From NCBI GenBank assembly GCA_001599295.1, contig BCGN01000002.1:2170001-2234000 (forward strand): a stretch of DNA of 64,000 nt, in the 5' to 3' direction. The notes below the pieces were generated by a model that saw only the letters and a program-made list of their open reading frames with translations, did no database searches and was not told the origin of the DNA. Shown one piece after another: positions 21,852 through 32,161 of this stretch; within the stretch, counting starts at the first letter, position 1, and the number at the start of each line of letters is the position of its first letter. This DNA comes from Sporopachydermia quercuum (Eukaryota > Ascomycota > Sporopachydermiomycetes > Sporopachydermiales > Sporopachydermiaceae). A program made the translations under genes and the position numbers.

Positions 21852-23618
21852 CTACACTTTAGTACGTTTACTATTCTGCGTCTCAACAGCCTCTTGAGGT
21901 TCCCGCTTACTAGATACATTTTTAACGTTGCTTCCAGTGTTCACGCTACTAGGGCTGATTTCTCTTAAAGGTGTAGCGGAGTTGTCNGATCTTAGTATCC
22001 GTTTACTGGATAATCCTCCAGGTGGTAGCCTTACTTTCTTTACCAAGTTGGAATGTGTTGATTCGTCCTCGGACGTCTTGTCTGCGCCTGAAGGAGCACC
22101 AGAAGCAATTGTAGTAGTAGTAATTGACTCTGAAGAAATAGCGTCTGTAGTAGATTCAGTCTTACCAGCATTATTGGCAGTTGAATTGGTACTCTCAGTT
22201 TCCTGTCTCGTTGTTTTATTTATCGCTGAAGGACCAGATTGTGATAACAAAGCTTCTACAGCACTTCTCTTTATAGGGGCACTTTTAGTTTGATCCAGTG
22301 TTCTTCTCAAACTAGGAGACTGGAAAGAGGGATTGAACAATGATTTATCGTCCAAAGGAGAGTTTTTCTGTATTAGATCTGCAGCCCTAGCGGAGAAGAA
22401 TTTGATTGGCGTATTAGGATTCATGGGGGGCATTTCTTGAGGTTGCACTTCATTTCCTTGATGATTATGTATTAAGCTGTGATTATCATGGTCAGTAATA
22501 TTATTACGAGTATTTTTCAACTTATTGTCAGATCGTACTGTTTCAAGAGACTGCCTAAGTAAAGGTGTACCATCAATCGAATCAATGCCTTCCATTGCTT
22601 CGATGTCCTCATCAAGCTCGTTGAAATCGTACATATCATCGCTTCTGAACGTTAGGTCTAGCTCTTCTGTAGTACAGTTCGTTTGAGTGATTGCTAACTC
22701 TCTGGCGTTATGGATATTGCTATAATTCCCGTTGCTTACAGGTTTCCTACCTGATGAAGATATAGCTCCTGATGCTGACGTTAAGGTTGATGCTGATGAT
22801 TTTGACAGAGGTAAAGCCCTGGTTTTGGATTCTGGAGCCGGGATTGTTGTATTGTTGCTTCCAACCCCTTGTTGATGTTGTACATAAGCCATTCTGTTTG
22901 GTAAGCCCTGTTTCTGAGCAGCCGAAGGACCGGCGTTAGTTCTGTTTTGGTCCGGAGGCCGTGAAAACTGCCTTGTGCTGTCTCTCATACGATGCAGATT
23001 GTCTTCACTCAGCGGTAGCTAAAGCTCACATGTTAGTAGATAATCTATAAGGACCAAACAATCAGATAAGCAAGCAATTTTTGCGAACATATGGCNCTTC
23101 ATATTTTCTTCGTTACTTACAGTTTCTACTTTTATTTTTTGAACTTGCTGTATATAATGTCTATCATATAGACAGTTGCCCAGTACATTGCCAAAACACC
23201 GGAGGGCTCGTTTCAGAGCATCAGTGGTAGCTTCTTTCTTACATTTTTCAAACGCCATATATCTTGACCGTGCATTTTCTATATGGCCATAGCCTATATC
23301 TTCATGGAATGTGCCGTCTTTTAGAGAAACTCTTACTGTGACACTCAGNCCTAGATCATACTTGCCACCACCTGAATGGTCATCGAAATAGTCAACAGAC
23401 ACGTTTTTCACTTCTGAGGACCAGCCGTTGAATCCAAACACGGAATTAGCAAGATTTATAGCTTTCCAGCCTTCTAAATAAGGGACTTTTCCACCACCAG
23501 GTGCTGGACGCCTTGAAACAAATTCTGGACCTAGTAGTTTGTTAAGACAATTCTGCATTTGTTGGAGTTCTTGATGAGTCCAAGGCTCAGCATTGCCTTG
23601 ATGCTGGTTGTTTTGCAT
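21852..23618 (-). CDS. RAD52: Rad52 recombination mediator
   Basis: Rad52 anneals single strands and loads Rad51 onto RPA-coated DNA in homologous recombination. Two exons, 23121-23618 and 21852-23018, give 554 residues. The intron has a GTAAGT donor, a perfect TACTAAC branch site and a TTTAG acceptor. The first exon carries the annealing domain ([95 protein letters not shown]). The second exon is low-complexity, with an acidic patch ([20 protein letters not shown]) that could be the RPA-binding region. [11 protein letters not shown], near residue 370, resembles the FVTAKAA-type Rad51-binding motif. It is divergent from NDC1, as YML032C-YML031W. Confidence 0.95.
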
Positions 23619-24529
23619 AGTGTCTTATGATACGATAAAGTCGATAACTAAGCTATATACTAACTGAACTTATACACTCATCAAAAAAGCATTTGAAGCT
23701 AGCTGATGAATGAATCGGTGTAATGTTATATTTCTGATGTTGATGTAAACTCTACCATGAGATCAAAGATGAAGATAGAAATCAAATCATAACTGACGGT
23801 AACCAAACACCAGCTTCTTACCAGCCCTTTTAGCAGATCTGTTAATCAGTAACCTGAAAAACAAAGAATATATAATAATTCACGTTATTACGGAGATTTC
23901 TGTTGTTTTGAGATCACTTTTCTACTGTTCCTTTCATGTTATAAGATAATACGAGATTAGATATCGCGCCTTTACAGGTTTATTTACTTAATGGAAACAC
24001 GAAAATTGAAGTTTGATAAATCAAAGTGAAGGGCAAATTGGACATTTATTACGTAATCATAAAAATGTGTCTTAAAAGGGGATAGAAGGGTACTCTCATC
24101 AAGATCAATCCAAATTACATAACAAATGAGAAAGGCAAAACAAACAAAAAGGAATTGAAAAGAAATTACTATGAAGTATTGCGGGAAGTATTTACTTCTA
24201 CATGATCTGCTGTTTATTAAGTTATCGAAGATCTTTTAGTAACAAAAATTTTGGTACTTGAAGACTATTGTATATGATAGGGATATGATTTGATATTCAA
24301 TTGAATATTAAGCTTGTTTGGTAGTGTTTTGATAATTGAGCGGTGGAACCATCTTCCAGTTAGTGCAGTGGTATATGTTGTAAGGATTGATCATTTTCAG
24401 TTCTGTTGATTATTGGCAACATCGCCCTAGATAACAGTATTTGTTGTCAGTAAGTACATCATATATTTAAGCGAACGTATCGTTTATACAGATCAACGAA
24501 NNATCGCAGTCTATCGCATCAAATCTCTT
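23619..24529. other. Divergent intergenic region RAD52/NDC1
   Basis: About 900 bases with both promoters. No clear ACGCGT cell-cycle box, RNA gene or open frame was seen. Two Ns sit just before the NDC1 start. Confidence 0.5.
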
Positions 24530-27067
24530 ATGCCTTCTCCTATTAACATCTCTCCAAATGGAGAGAAACAAAACACAAACAAACCATCAACGGAATCAAA
24601 GGCACAGAGCTATATCAACTCAAGGAAAGAGTACAGGTCATGTTTACAATATAAAACCACGGTCAATCGTGCAATAGAGACAAGATTGTTCAAAGTACAT
24701 AAATATGTTCTTAGTGGATTCGGTTTACTACCGTTAGTGCTCAATTATCTATATGGGTCCCATACAAGAGTCTTCCCTGAAGGATCATCGTTTTGGTCGA
24801 ACTTATTTCTACATTATCCTATGACTCTGTTGTTTCTACTGGGGATCTATAAAGGTTTCATCAGCATTATTTGGAGATATTATCACATTGATTTCAACAC
24901 ACGCTCATCATTAGGTCTCCAGTTGGTATATAGATTGTTTGCCAAAAGATACCTGGTACTATCAACAATATATTGCTTGTGGACGGTCTACACGTTCTAT
25001 CTTTTGCAGCCAGCTTTAGAGAGTGTTTCATTTTTCATTTCAGACGCTGAATATTCATTTTCTGCTCTAAATGAAATGGCAATTATCTATTACTTCCATG
25101 CTATAATGTTTGGCCTTAGCTACACCTATACAAACTACGTTTACTTTGATAGATCAAGGGTTCAGTTCAAAGAGGATTACTTCCAGAAACACTCTGGTTT
25201 GGTTTTGGCGGTTAATGCTGCTGTAAGAGGTGTCATTTGTCTAGCATCAACACCTCTCCTCAGTAGGATCTTATACTTCATTATTGGACCTTATTATTGG
25301 CTAATAGTTAGAAAGACGGTGGCTGTTTTCACATCTGATTTTCACTATAAAGATTNCAATACGTTCCCTAACCGTTTGATTACTGATATGTTCACGGTTT
25401 TCATTGAAGTTCTCCTGATTGCTATTTGGGAGGCTATAAACTATTTGATCCTTGTTGAAGTATTTGAGCCAGGTGCATTTATCCTCCGTAGTACAAGAAA
25501 TTTGCCGGAAACTATAACATCATTAAGTTCTCTTTCCGATCAACCAGACAATACACTAATATCAGGATTAGGGAAGATAAACGGAAAAGGAATAATACCT
25601 AAATACGTGAACTCTGCAGCCTTGCAAGAATTATGCTTCATAGCCAATTCCAGCAATGCAGATATGCAGAAAAGACGACAAAGTATTCTAGCTGATGTTC
25701 ACGATGCTAATGATTCGCGCACCTGGAAATGGTCCATTGTATTTCAGATTTGCTGCGAGCATATTGATGATACGATTGATAAGTTTACAGGCTCGTGCAA
25801 TGACGAGACGGTCAAATTCAAGGAGTTACTATCTTTTTCTCAAATCACGACTGGAAATAACAACAAAAATACCAATGGTAACATCGATGATAATATTTCA
25901 ACAACTGAATCTTTAGAAAATATCATCCAAATATTCGAAGTTGCCAATAAATCATTCGAGCAACGCTTACTTCAATCTCCCGATACATTCCAGTCGTGGT
26001 TTAAACCAATTGAGCAATCAAATGTTTCATGGATACAGTTTTTGTTGCCATCATCTTGGACCAAAGCGGCATCGTTCTTATTCGGTTTTGCACATGATTT
26101 GACCAAGATTCTAATCACATCATCATTTAAAACTGGAAAGGTGCGCGTGTCTGAGCTTATTCGAACTAAAGCCATTGTTGCAAGTGAACCATTTATTCGT
26201 GCTCTTCGTTTAAACCACACAGAAATTCGTAACTTAGAGAATAATCTAATACCTGAAGATCCTATCTCGTCATTAGTTTTCCCTATTCAAGCTTTAACTG
26301 GGTTCTTCAAGAACTCTTTGCAAGATGATAAATATGGTATTGTGCATGAATACTTACCAGGAGTGTTGATGAGATACTATACAGGATTGCTTACACTTCT
26401 AGCGTACTCAGTTGCACCAAAGATTGATAAATTTGATTTTGATTCTGCTGATGCTTTTGGTAGTAATGGTTCTAAACACAGACCTAATGCTTGCATTAAT
26501 TCCAAGATGGTGTCTTTGCTAATTAAGTATTACATCATTGGACTTTTCACTATTGGTTATACTTTCCGCGATTATATAATCACCATTCAAAAGGATCTAC
26601 CAGTTGAACTTCTACTAGTATTGAACTTTATATTCTCGGCATTCCAATGCACAGAGAAAGAATGCATGGCTATTGGTACAGACGCTAGTTTTCTATCAGA
26701 TCACAAAGTATCATTTGAGCAGTTATACCAATCACATGATTTTGATATCACTACCCAAGGTATTGAGCTAAATGGCAACACTGGTTCATTATTCAATTTA
26801 TATCGGTTAAAAACTAGAACTAAATATAGTAGTTTATTTCAAAATAAGCTACAATTATTCCCAAAGCTAAACGAAGAAGCTACTAAACCTGAAGAGGTTT
26901 CTGTCAATGAGAAAGTGGAGATTCTATTTTGTGAGCATTTGTGCCAGTTAAGGAAAGAACATTTACTTAATTTCTATAAAGGAGTTTACGAACCGAGCGT
27001 GGCCTTAAGAAGACAGCAAGCTGAGAAGTTTGGTGGTAAAAAAGAAATGAAAGAAAAGACGAGGTGA
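24530..27067 (+). CDS. NDC1: Ndc1, transmembrane nucleoporin
   Basis: Ndc1 anchors nuclear pore complexes and spindle pole bodies in the nuclear envelope. The single exon encodes 845 residues, longer than the roughly 655 I recall for S. cerevisiae. Several hydrophobic segments fill the N-terminal half, starting near residue 60 (YVLSGFGLLPLVLNYLYGS, YPMTLLFLLGIYKGFISII). The family signature is visible in VFTSDFHYKDXNTFPNRLIT and later LIAIWEAINYLILV. The soluble C-terminal half is variable, with a Lys-rich end (GGKKEMKEKTR). Placement next to divergent RAD52 matches S. cerevisiae and strengthens the call. Confidence 0.88.
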   Translation: MPSPINISPNGEKQNTNKPSTESKAQSYINSRKEYRSCLQYKTTVNRAIETRLFKVHKYVLSGFGLLPLVLNYLYGSHTRVFPEGSSFWSNLFLHYPMTLLFLLGIYKGFISIIWRYYHIDFNTRSSLGLQLVYRLFAKRYLVLSTIYCLWTVYTFYLLQPALESVSFFISDAEYSFSALNEMAIIYYFHAIMFGLSYTYTNYVYFDRSRVQFKEDYFQKHSGLVLAVNAAVRGVICLASTPLLSRILYFIIGPYYWLIVRKTVAVFTSDFHYKDXNTFPNRLITDMFTVFIEVLLIAIWEAINYLILVEVFEPGAFILRSTRNLPETITSLSSLSDQPDNTLISGLGKINGKGIIPKYVNSAALQELCFIANSSNADMQKRRQSILADVHDANDSRTWKWSIVFQICCEHIDDTIDKFTGSCNDETVKFKELLSFSQITTGNNNKNTNGNIDDNISTTESLENIIQIFEVANKSFEQRLLQSPDTFQSWFKPIEQSNVSWIQFLLPSSWTKAASFLFGFAHDLTKILITSSFKTGKVRVSELIRTKAIVASEPFIRALRLNHTEIRNLENNLIPEDPISSLVFPIQALTGFFKNSLQDDKYGIVHEYLPGVLMRYYTGLLTLLAYSVAPKIDKFDFDSADAFGSNGSKHRPNACINSKMVSLLIKYYIIGLFTIGYTFRDYIITIQKDLPVELLLVLNFIFSAFQCTEKECMAIGTDASFLSDHKVSFEQLYQSHDFDITTQGIELNGNTGSLFNLYRLKTRTKYSSLFQNKLQLFPKLNEEATKPEEVSVNEKVEILFCEHLCQLRKEHLLNFYKGVYEPSVALRRQQAEKFGGKKEMKEKTR

Positions 27068-28021
27068 GTAACTGATGAGTATTGTTTGAATAGAGGAAGT
27101 TTATGTAAGAATAGAATAATGCATTGCGAAAATAAGATTATATAGTAAAAGGTGAGAACAGTGAGAGTAAGATGAAAACAATTGATATTTTTTTTAGGTT
27201 GAGATGCCCGTCATTTTGTTTGTCCAGTGCTGAGAAGTGCGCATTATCATATGCTGTTTAATTGGTTGATTGATCATTGCGATTCTAAATATTGTTAATT
27301 TTGTTCACTTTCAAATGGTCTATAATCGCGTACCCGTAAGATAAGTTTGAAATGAGTGCTAAGCACTGTATTATTTGGAACCTGAATCAAATAAACTGTC
27401 AAGAAATGAATTGTTTTATGGATTCAAAGCCTTGTGCCATATTCTCAGTGAAACTTTTGGAATCTTCCAATTAACTTAATTCAACTAGTTTAACCTATTG
27501 AAATGAAGCTTGTTTGAACTTAGAACTAGAGATCATTGATTCTCATGCATAAAAAAAATATGGGTTGAATTACGTTATTTAGTGCATTTTTCTTAAAGAT
27601 TACATACACACTCATTAGATGTGTTATTTTTCAACAATATGTTCATGTGCATATTTGTGCAGATGAGGGAACGTTCTGTACCTTAGATACATATATTTTG
27701 ACTTTAAGTTTAAATGCTTGTGCACATAACCAAGAATCCCTGAAAATAGTTTCAAGACCTTGGCTCTCTTGGCGCACTTGATAAGATAAGAGGACCAAGC
27801 AACTCACTAGTCAAATACCATTTTCTAGCTTGTGAAATCCCACTTTTTAGGGTAGAGTCATATCATATTTAATCGAAGAGAATCTTGTACATTTGTGCCA
27901 ACCTATACCTTTGTCCTCCCAGTAATGTTTTTCTTTTGCAGAGCAAGACAAGCTTCCCTAGTCTTTCAAAGAAGAAGCTTTGGAAATAGTTATACCAAGT
28001 TCCTCGATATCAGAAGCTGAG
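27068..28021. other. Intergenic NDC1 to 28022 gene
   Basis: About 950 AT-rich bases. A pyrimidine-rich TTTTTCTTTTGCAG near 27940 resembles a 3' splice site, so the next gene could have an upstream exon here. No other feature was seen. Confidence 0.4.
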
Positions 28022-29377
28022 ATGCGTATTCTTAGAATTGTGACGAGGATTTTGACAGCGTTTTTGTCATTGCGACTGCCGCCCCTTGTTGAAGCAGAAA
28101 TTCCAGACCTGGAGATTTTATGTCCTAACCCAGTCTGGTCCGGTTTTGCTATGATGGCCCATAAATGCATATTGGAAAGCCCCATGGACGCGGCCGCATA
28201 CGCAAGGGCAGTCGCTTGCCTTACATTTCTAAATAAAGCTGCCTGCGATGACGGCCAGAAAGTAGTANTTGCTCACTACTTCGTGGTTGCCAAAGTTCTT
28301 CGGATGATTACGATATGTGATGAGTGGTTCATTGAAGGTGCCATCACCGCCCAACAGGTTTTTGCAGGGGTTCAATGTAAAAGCCCTCTACTTACTTATC
28401 TTGTGGCAATGACTGTACCGGACGTCGAAACTAGTCGATGCCATTGTGAAAATTTGGAGAAAAGCAAATTACTTGCTGCTGAACTAGAGAAAGCAAGAAC
28501 TATAAAAGAATTGGAGGAAATAATTCAGTTACCTGTTTCAGAAATTCCATTCAAAGCCCTAGAAATAAACCTCGAAGTCGNGTCCGTATTTAAAGACGTT
28601 GGCCCAGATTTTTATAAAGCATTGAAAGCGGGAATTTCACCACCGACCTTTGTTCTGACATACTTAACAGGAACGGTATCGCAAAAAGTAATATCATATT
28701 TGGCTAGAGAAGGAATTGGAGCAGGTATTGCCAGAGCGTTTGGCTCTATAGGTGTCGAGGTAACTCAAGTATCTGGAGGAACAGGATTACACAGAAGGCA
28801 AGAGCAAGATCTATTTAGTGGTTCATACGTTAGTCTCCTCACCATCAAACTCATGCCAAAGAACTCGTCCTATACTGTAGAGGAGATTGCGACGGCAACG
28901 GAAGAATTTTTGATGGCAAATTTAACTGTTATCTTTGACGAATTTGATTACGATCTTGAAGGAAGAGAGCTTATTGATGGTAGTCTTTCTGTTTCGATTA
29001 TTGAAGATCAATTAGTTTTGAATAGTTCTAATATTCAACAAATCATGCAATATACTGGTAACTTAGCGACTGGAGAGTTTTACGGCTCCGAAGAAATTGA
29101 AGAATTACCGTTGTATTCTTCTAGTATTTCTACTGTCTCCGATGTCGTCAGTTCGATCATATCCTCCTCATTGTCATTGTCATCTTCATCGTCGTTGCCA
29201 ACCTCACCCACCTCGACTTTCTCATCCTCGTCCTGGTCCTTATCCTCAACTTTTGACGCTTCTCCGTCGTCAGCCACATCAACTACGTCAACAGATCTGG
29301 CGGTTAATTACACTATCAGTTTATTCTACTCGTCTTGGTTGTTCATTGTATCGGTTATTGGTTTGATTGGCTTGTGA
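28022..29377 (+). CDS. Orphan secreted, probably GPI-anchored protein
   Basis: The first ATG in the frame (28022) begins a plausible signal peptide, MRILRIVTRILTAFLSLRLP, ending near LVEA. That gives 451 residues. A cysteine-bearing domain follows (LCPNP, AHKCI, VACLTF, AACDDG, ICDEWF, QCKSP, SRCHCENL). A middle region reads APRAFGSIG-like (GIGAGIARAFGSIGVEVTQV) and MPKNSSYTVEEI. The C-terminal portion, about residues 375-430, is Ser/Thr-rich. The end reads NYTISLFYSSWLFIVSVIGL, a short hydrophobic tail as in GPI signals. Together these suggest a cell-wall or surface protein. I do not recognise the family. The start may be affected by an upstream exon, because the frame stays open above the ATG and a splice-acceptor-like sequence lies nearby. 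Two Ns occur in the coding part. Confidence 0.6.
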   Translation: MRILRIVTRILTAFLSLRLPPLVEAEIPDLEILCPNPVWSGFAMMAHKCILESPMDAAAYARAVACLTFLNKAACDDGQKVVXAHYFVVAKVLRMITICDEWFIEGAITAQQVFAGVQCKSPLLTYLVAMTVPDVETSRCHCENLEKSKLLAAELEKARTIKELEEIIQLPVSEIPFKALEINLEVXSVFKDVGPDFYKALKAGISPPTFVLTYLTGTVSQKVISYLAREGIGAGIARAFGSIGVEVTQVSGGTGLHRRQEQDLFSGSYVSLLTIKLMPKNSSYTVEEIATATEEFLMANLTVIFDEFDYDLEGRELIDGSLSVSIIEDQLVLNSSNIQQIMQYTGNLATGEFYGSEEIEELPLYSSSISTVSDVVSSIISSSLSLSSSSSLPTSPTSTFSSSSWSLSSTFDASPSSATSTTSTDLAVNYTISLFYSSWLFIVSVIGLIGL

Positions 29378-30499
29378 AACCCAGCTACGATGGATAGTTC
29401 CACTTTACTTACTGTTGGCCTGCAAATTTTATTTCTAGTTCATTAATGACCTAGTAAATGAACAAAACTCTTCAAATATAAACATCATAGGTTAACAATG
29501 AAACCTCGATCTTATGTAAATAAATCTTACCCCCAGTTTTCGGGAGACTCTGTAACTATATCGCACTAAAGTTTATTCTCTGCAGCTATAAATGAAACTT
29601 CATTGTGAGTTTCAAGTTTAAGTTAATGTAAGACCGAAAGGGGAAGTCACATTGAACCATTTTGTTGGGATTATGTGATTACCTATATATTAGGTTAAGA
29701 TTGTCTCTTCAAGCATGAAGATATAAGAGTTATAAAGCTTAAATACTTGAACGAATGCTTAAATGAAATTAAAGAGCAAAAAAGAGAGATGACAACCACA
29801 TGAATGTAGTAACTGTGCTAGCGCTAGCGAGAGATGTGTAGGATAATGCCGTTTATAATTGCACAAAGATGAAGTATTTAAACACGAAAAGTGACTTCAA
29901 AATGAATTGGAAGTATTCTCTTACATACCATAAATAGCGCTATAAATACTCTAGATAAGAAAGAAGGCTTTCATGATATAATTTTATACATCATTGCTTG
30001 ACAAACTTAGAACTATCAACGCCTCCTAGTTATTACGAATCGAGAATAATATCGTTGTAACCAGCTAGCTGTTTCTATGTAAGAGGCTAGTAATGGAAAA
30101 ATTGTCTTCCGGAAGTCTAATCTTAAGGAGTAATCCTCCAACTACATGGAATGATAAAGTTGCTGTCTATCAACAGACCATAGAACAGAGAGAAGTAGAA
30201 AGTACAATTAAGGTTATTTAAAATCATTATCACGTAATCAAAAATATCTTACAGAATAAGCTTTCTTCATCCTGAAATCAGAACTTCCTTTCAGGGAAAT
30301 AGAAAATCAAAGTAGAAAATTCGTTTCTATGGCTTCCGTTCTTTTCATCCATTTGTCATCTACATCGCTTTCTTCTTTGACTACTACCATCAATAAATCT
30401 TTATAACAAGCTTAAGATTATAATACACATAAACTCACAGATCTTATTAGTTATCTCTTCAAAGGATTTAATTGTTTCAGAGGCTGAAAATCCATCGTC
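29378..30499. other. Intergenic 29.4-30.5 kb
   Basis: About 1.1 kb, AT-rich, between two plus-strand genes. I see no supported gene, RNA or repeat. Confidence 0.45.
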
Positions 30500-32161
30500 A
30501 TGGCTCGTCCTGAAAAGTTCAAATTCAAACGGAAAGCAAATAAGTCCTCTAACAAGAAAGTATTCACTCCTTTGACACCAGAAGAGTTTCTTTTTGCTGC
30601 ATCTACAGAAGAGGAATCTGGGGACCGTTGGATTTCTTCTGATATCAAAAAGGCCCTGCGGTTCTACCAAAGAGCTTATGAATACTATCTACACGTTCTA
30701 GGCCTAGGCCCTGCATCTCAATGGAGATCTTCAGGACTAGTAACTATTCCACCTTCTTATCACATTGATGCCAACATTGTTGATGCTAGTTACAATATCA
30801 GTAGACTAGTATTTANTATATACTATAATATTATCAAGGAAAACGAAGAGGTTCTGAAACCAATTATAGAATCAGATGAGTATATAAAATGGGGAACTCC
30901 GGAATGTTGTATACTATCTTTAAACGATATATTGTCTGTGCATGTTGTGGCTATTGCTATCAACGAGAAAGTGTTGATTGAAAACTCTCAAATGGAGTAT
31001 TCAAGCCCTTGGGATCTCTATTATAATAATGGATTAGTTCTGGATGAGCTGTCCGAGCAGACATTCAAAGCTGGTGATGCTACAACTAGTAAGCATCTAT
31101 TGCAGCAATCATTTATATCGTTCATCAGATGCTACGAATTACAATCTAAAGAGCTAGATGAGCTTAACNTGAAAAGCTTCCAAATAGATAAGAATAATCA
31201 ATCACAGGAAACACAAGAAAAAGACACTTCCGAAGAAGAATCTGACCTTGACAGTGAATATGTTTCTATGAAAGAAAATGTGACACCTTCAAGTCTATTA
31301 GANACCATTTCAGCAGGAATGGATGATCTGGTAGATTATTTTGATATATTTGGTCTAGATATATTCTGCAAGTCTAGATTGCCAGTAATATTCAAAGAGT
31401 TGCATAAATTGCATAATCAGTATTTCTACAACTATAAAAGTAACCTATTGATACCTAAGCTTAGTACTGAAGATATGCAGACTAGTACTAACAATCTGCT
31501 TAGATGTCTATCAATTACCTGTGGTGATTTCGATCAGATGTTGCAACTTTGGACCGGAAATGAAGTTTTATTTGCCTTGGATGATGGAGTTGAAGTGCAT
31601 TTCAACACTGCGTATGAGAATCCAGAAAAACTGTTCATGGCTTCTGATTGCTTCCTATCGTTGTACGAGAAGCTCGAACAGCAAGCAGATCAGGAGTTCA
31701 AATGGAATGTACTTGTTCAAGCCTCTGGTATGATCACAAAAGCATTGAAGTCACTACAGGCGTTGATTTCTTCTTGTAATGACAAATCATTGAAAGCTGA
31801 ATATCAATTGCAAACTATTAAAGGATACATTCAGAAAGGCAATGTCGAGCTATGGAAGTTAGCATTGCAAAGCTACGTGAAAAGAGGTAGTAATGAGCAT
31901 TTACTACTACAGAATATAGTACAATGCTTTAAGAACGCTGAAATGCTTTCTAGGACTGGTAGTGAAATAAATGATGTTGCTTTGAATAAAGTGGCTAAAG
32001 CAAGATTAGGTAAGGAAGCCAGTGGTAGATTAGCTGTTGTACAAACGATTGTTAACGGTGCTAAGTTAGATGAGAGTGATTTGTACCTGGTTGAGATATT
32101 CAACGAAATGAAATCTGATGGGTTGCTAGAAGGGTTGAATTCTAATAGTAGTAGCAACTGA
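30500..32161 (+). CDS. Conserved-looking helical protein, possibly YDR161W/Tci1-type
   Basis: A single exon of 553 residues starting MARPEKFKFKRKANKSSNKK, a basic N-terminus that could act as a nuclear signal. It continues with FLFAASTEEESGDRWISSDI and KKALRFYQRAYEYY, which resemble the start of the poorly known S. cerevisiae YDR161W, but I recall that sequence only faintly. Helical pairs such as FKAGDATTSKHLLQQSFISF suggest TPR-like repeats. An acidic insert (SEEESDLDSEYVSM) lies near residue 245, and the end is Ser/Asn-rich. No enzyme motif or membrane segment was seen. Three Ns fall in the gene. The gene is real by length and composition; its function is unknown. Confidence 0.7.
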   Translation: MARPEKFKFKRKANKSSNKKVFTPLTPEEFLFAASTEEESGDRWISSDIKKALRFYQRAYEYYLHVLGLGPASQWRSSGLVTIPPSYHIDANIVDASYNISRLVFXIYYNIIKENEEVLKPIIESDEYIKWGTPECCILSLNDILSVHVVAIAINEKVLIENSQMEYSSPWDLYYNNGLVLDELSEQTFKAGDATTSKHLLQQSFISFIRCYELQSKELDELNXKSFQIDKNNQSQETQEKDTSEEESDLDSEYVSMKENVTPSSLLXTISAGMDDLVDYFDIFGLDIFCKSRLPVIFKELHKLHNQYFYNYKSNLLIPKLSTEDMQTSTNNLLRCLSITCGDFDQMLQLWTGNEVLFALDDGVEVHFNTAYENPEKLFMASDCFLSLYEKLEQQADQEFKWNVLVQASGMITKALKSLQALISSCNDKSLKAEYQLQTIKGYIQKGNVELWKLALQSYVKRGSNEHLLLQNIVQCFKNAEMLSRTGSEINDVALNKVAKARLGKEASGRLAVVQTIVNGAKLDESDLYLVEIFNEMKSDGLLEGLNSNSSSN

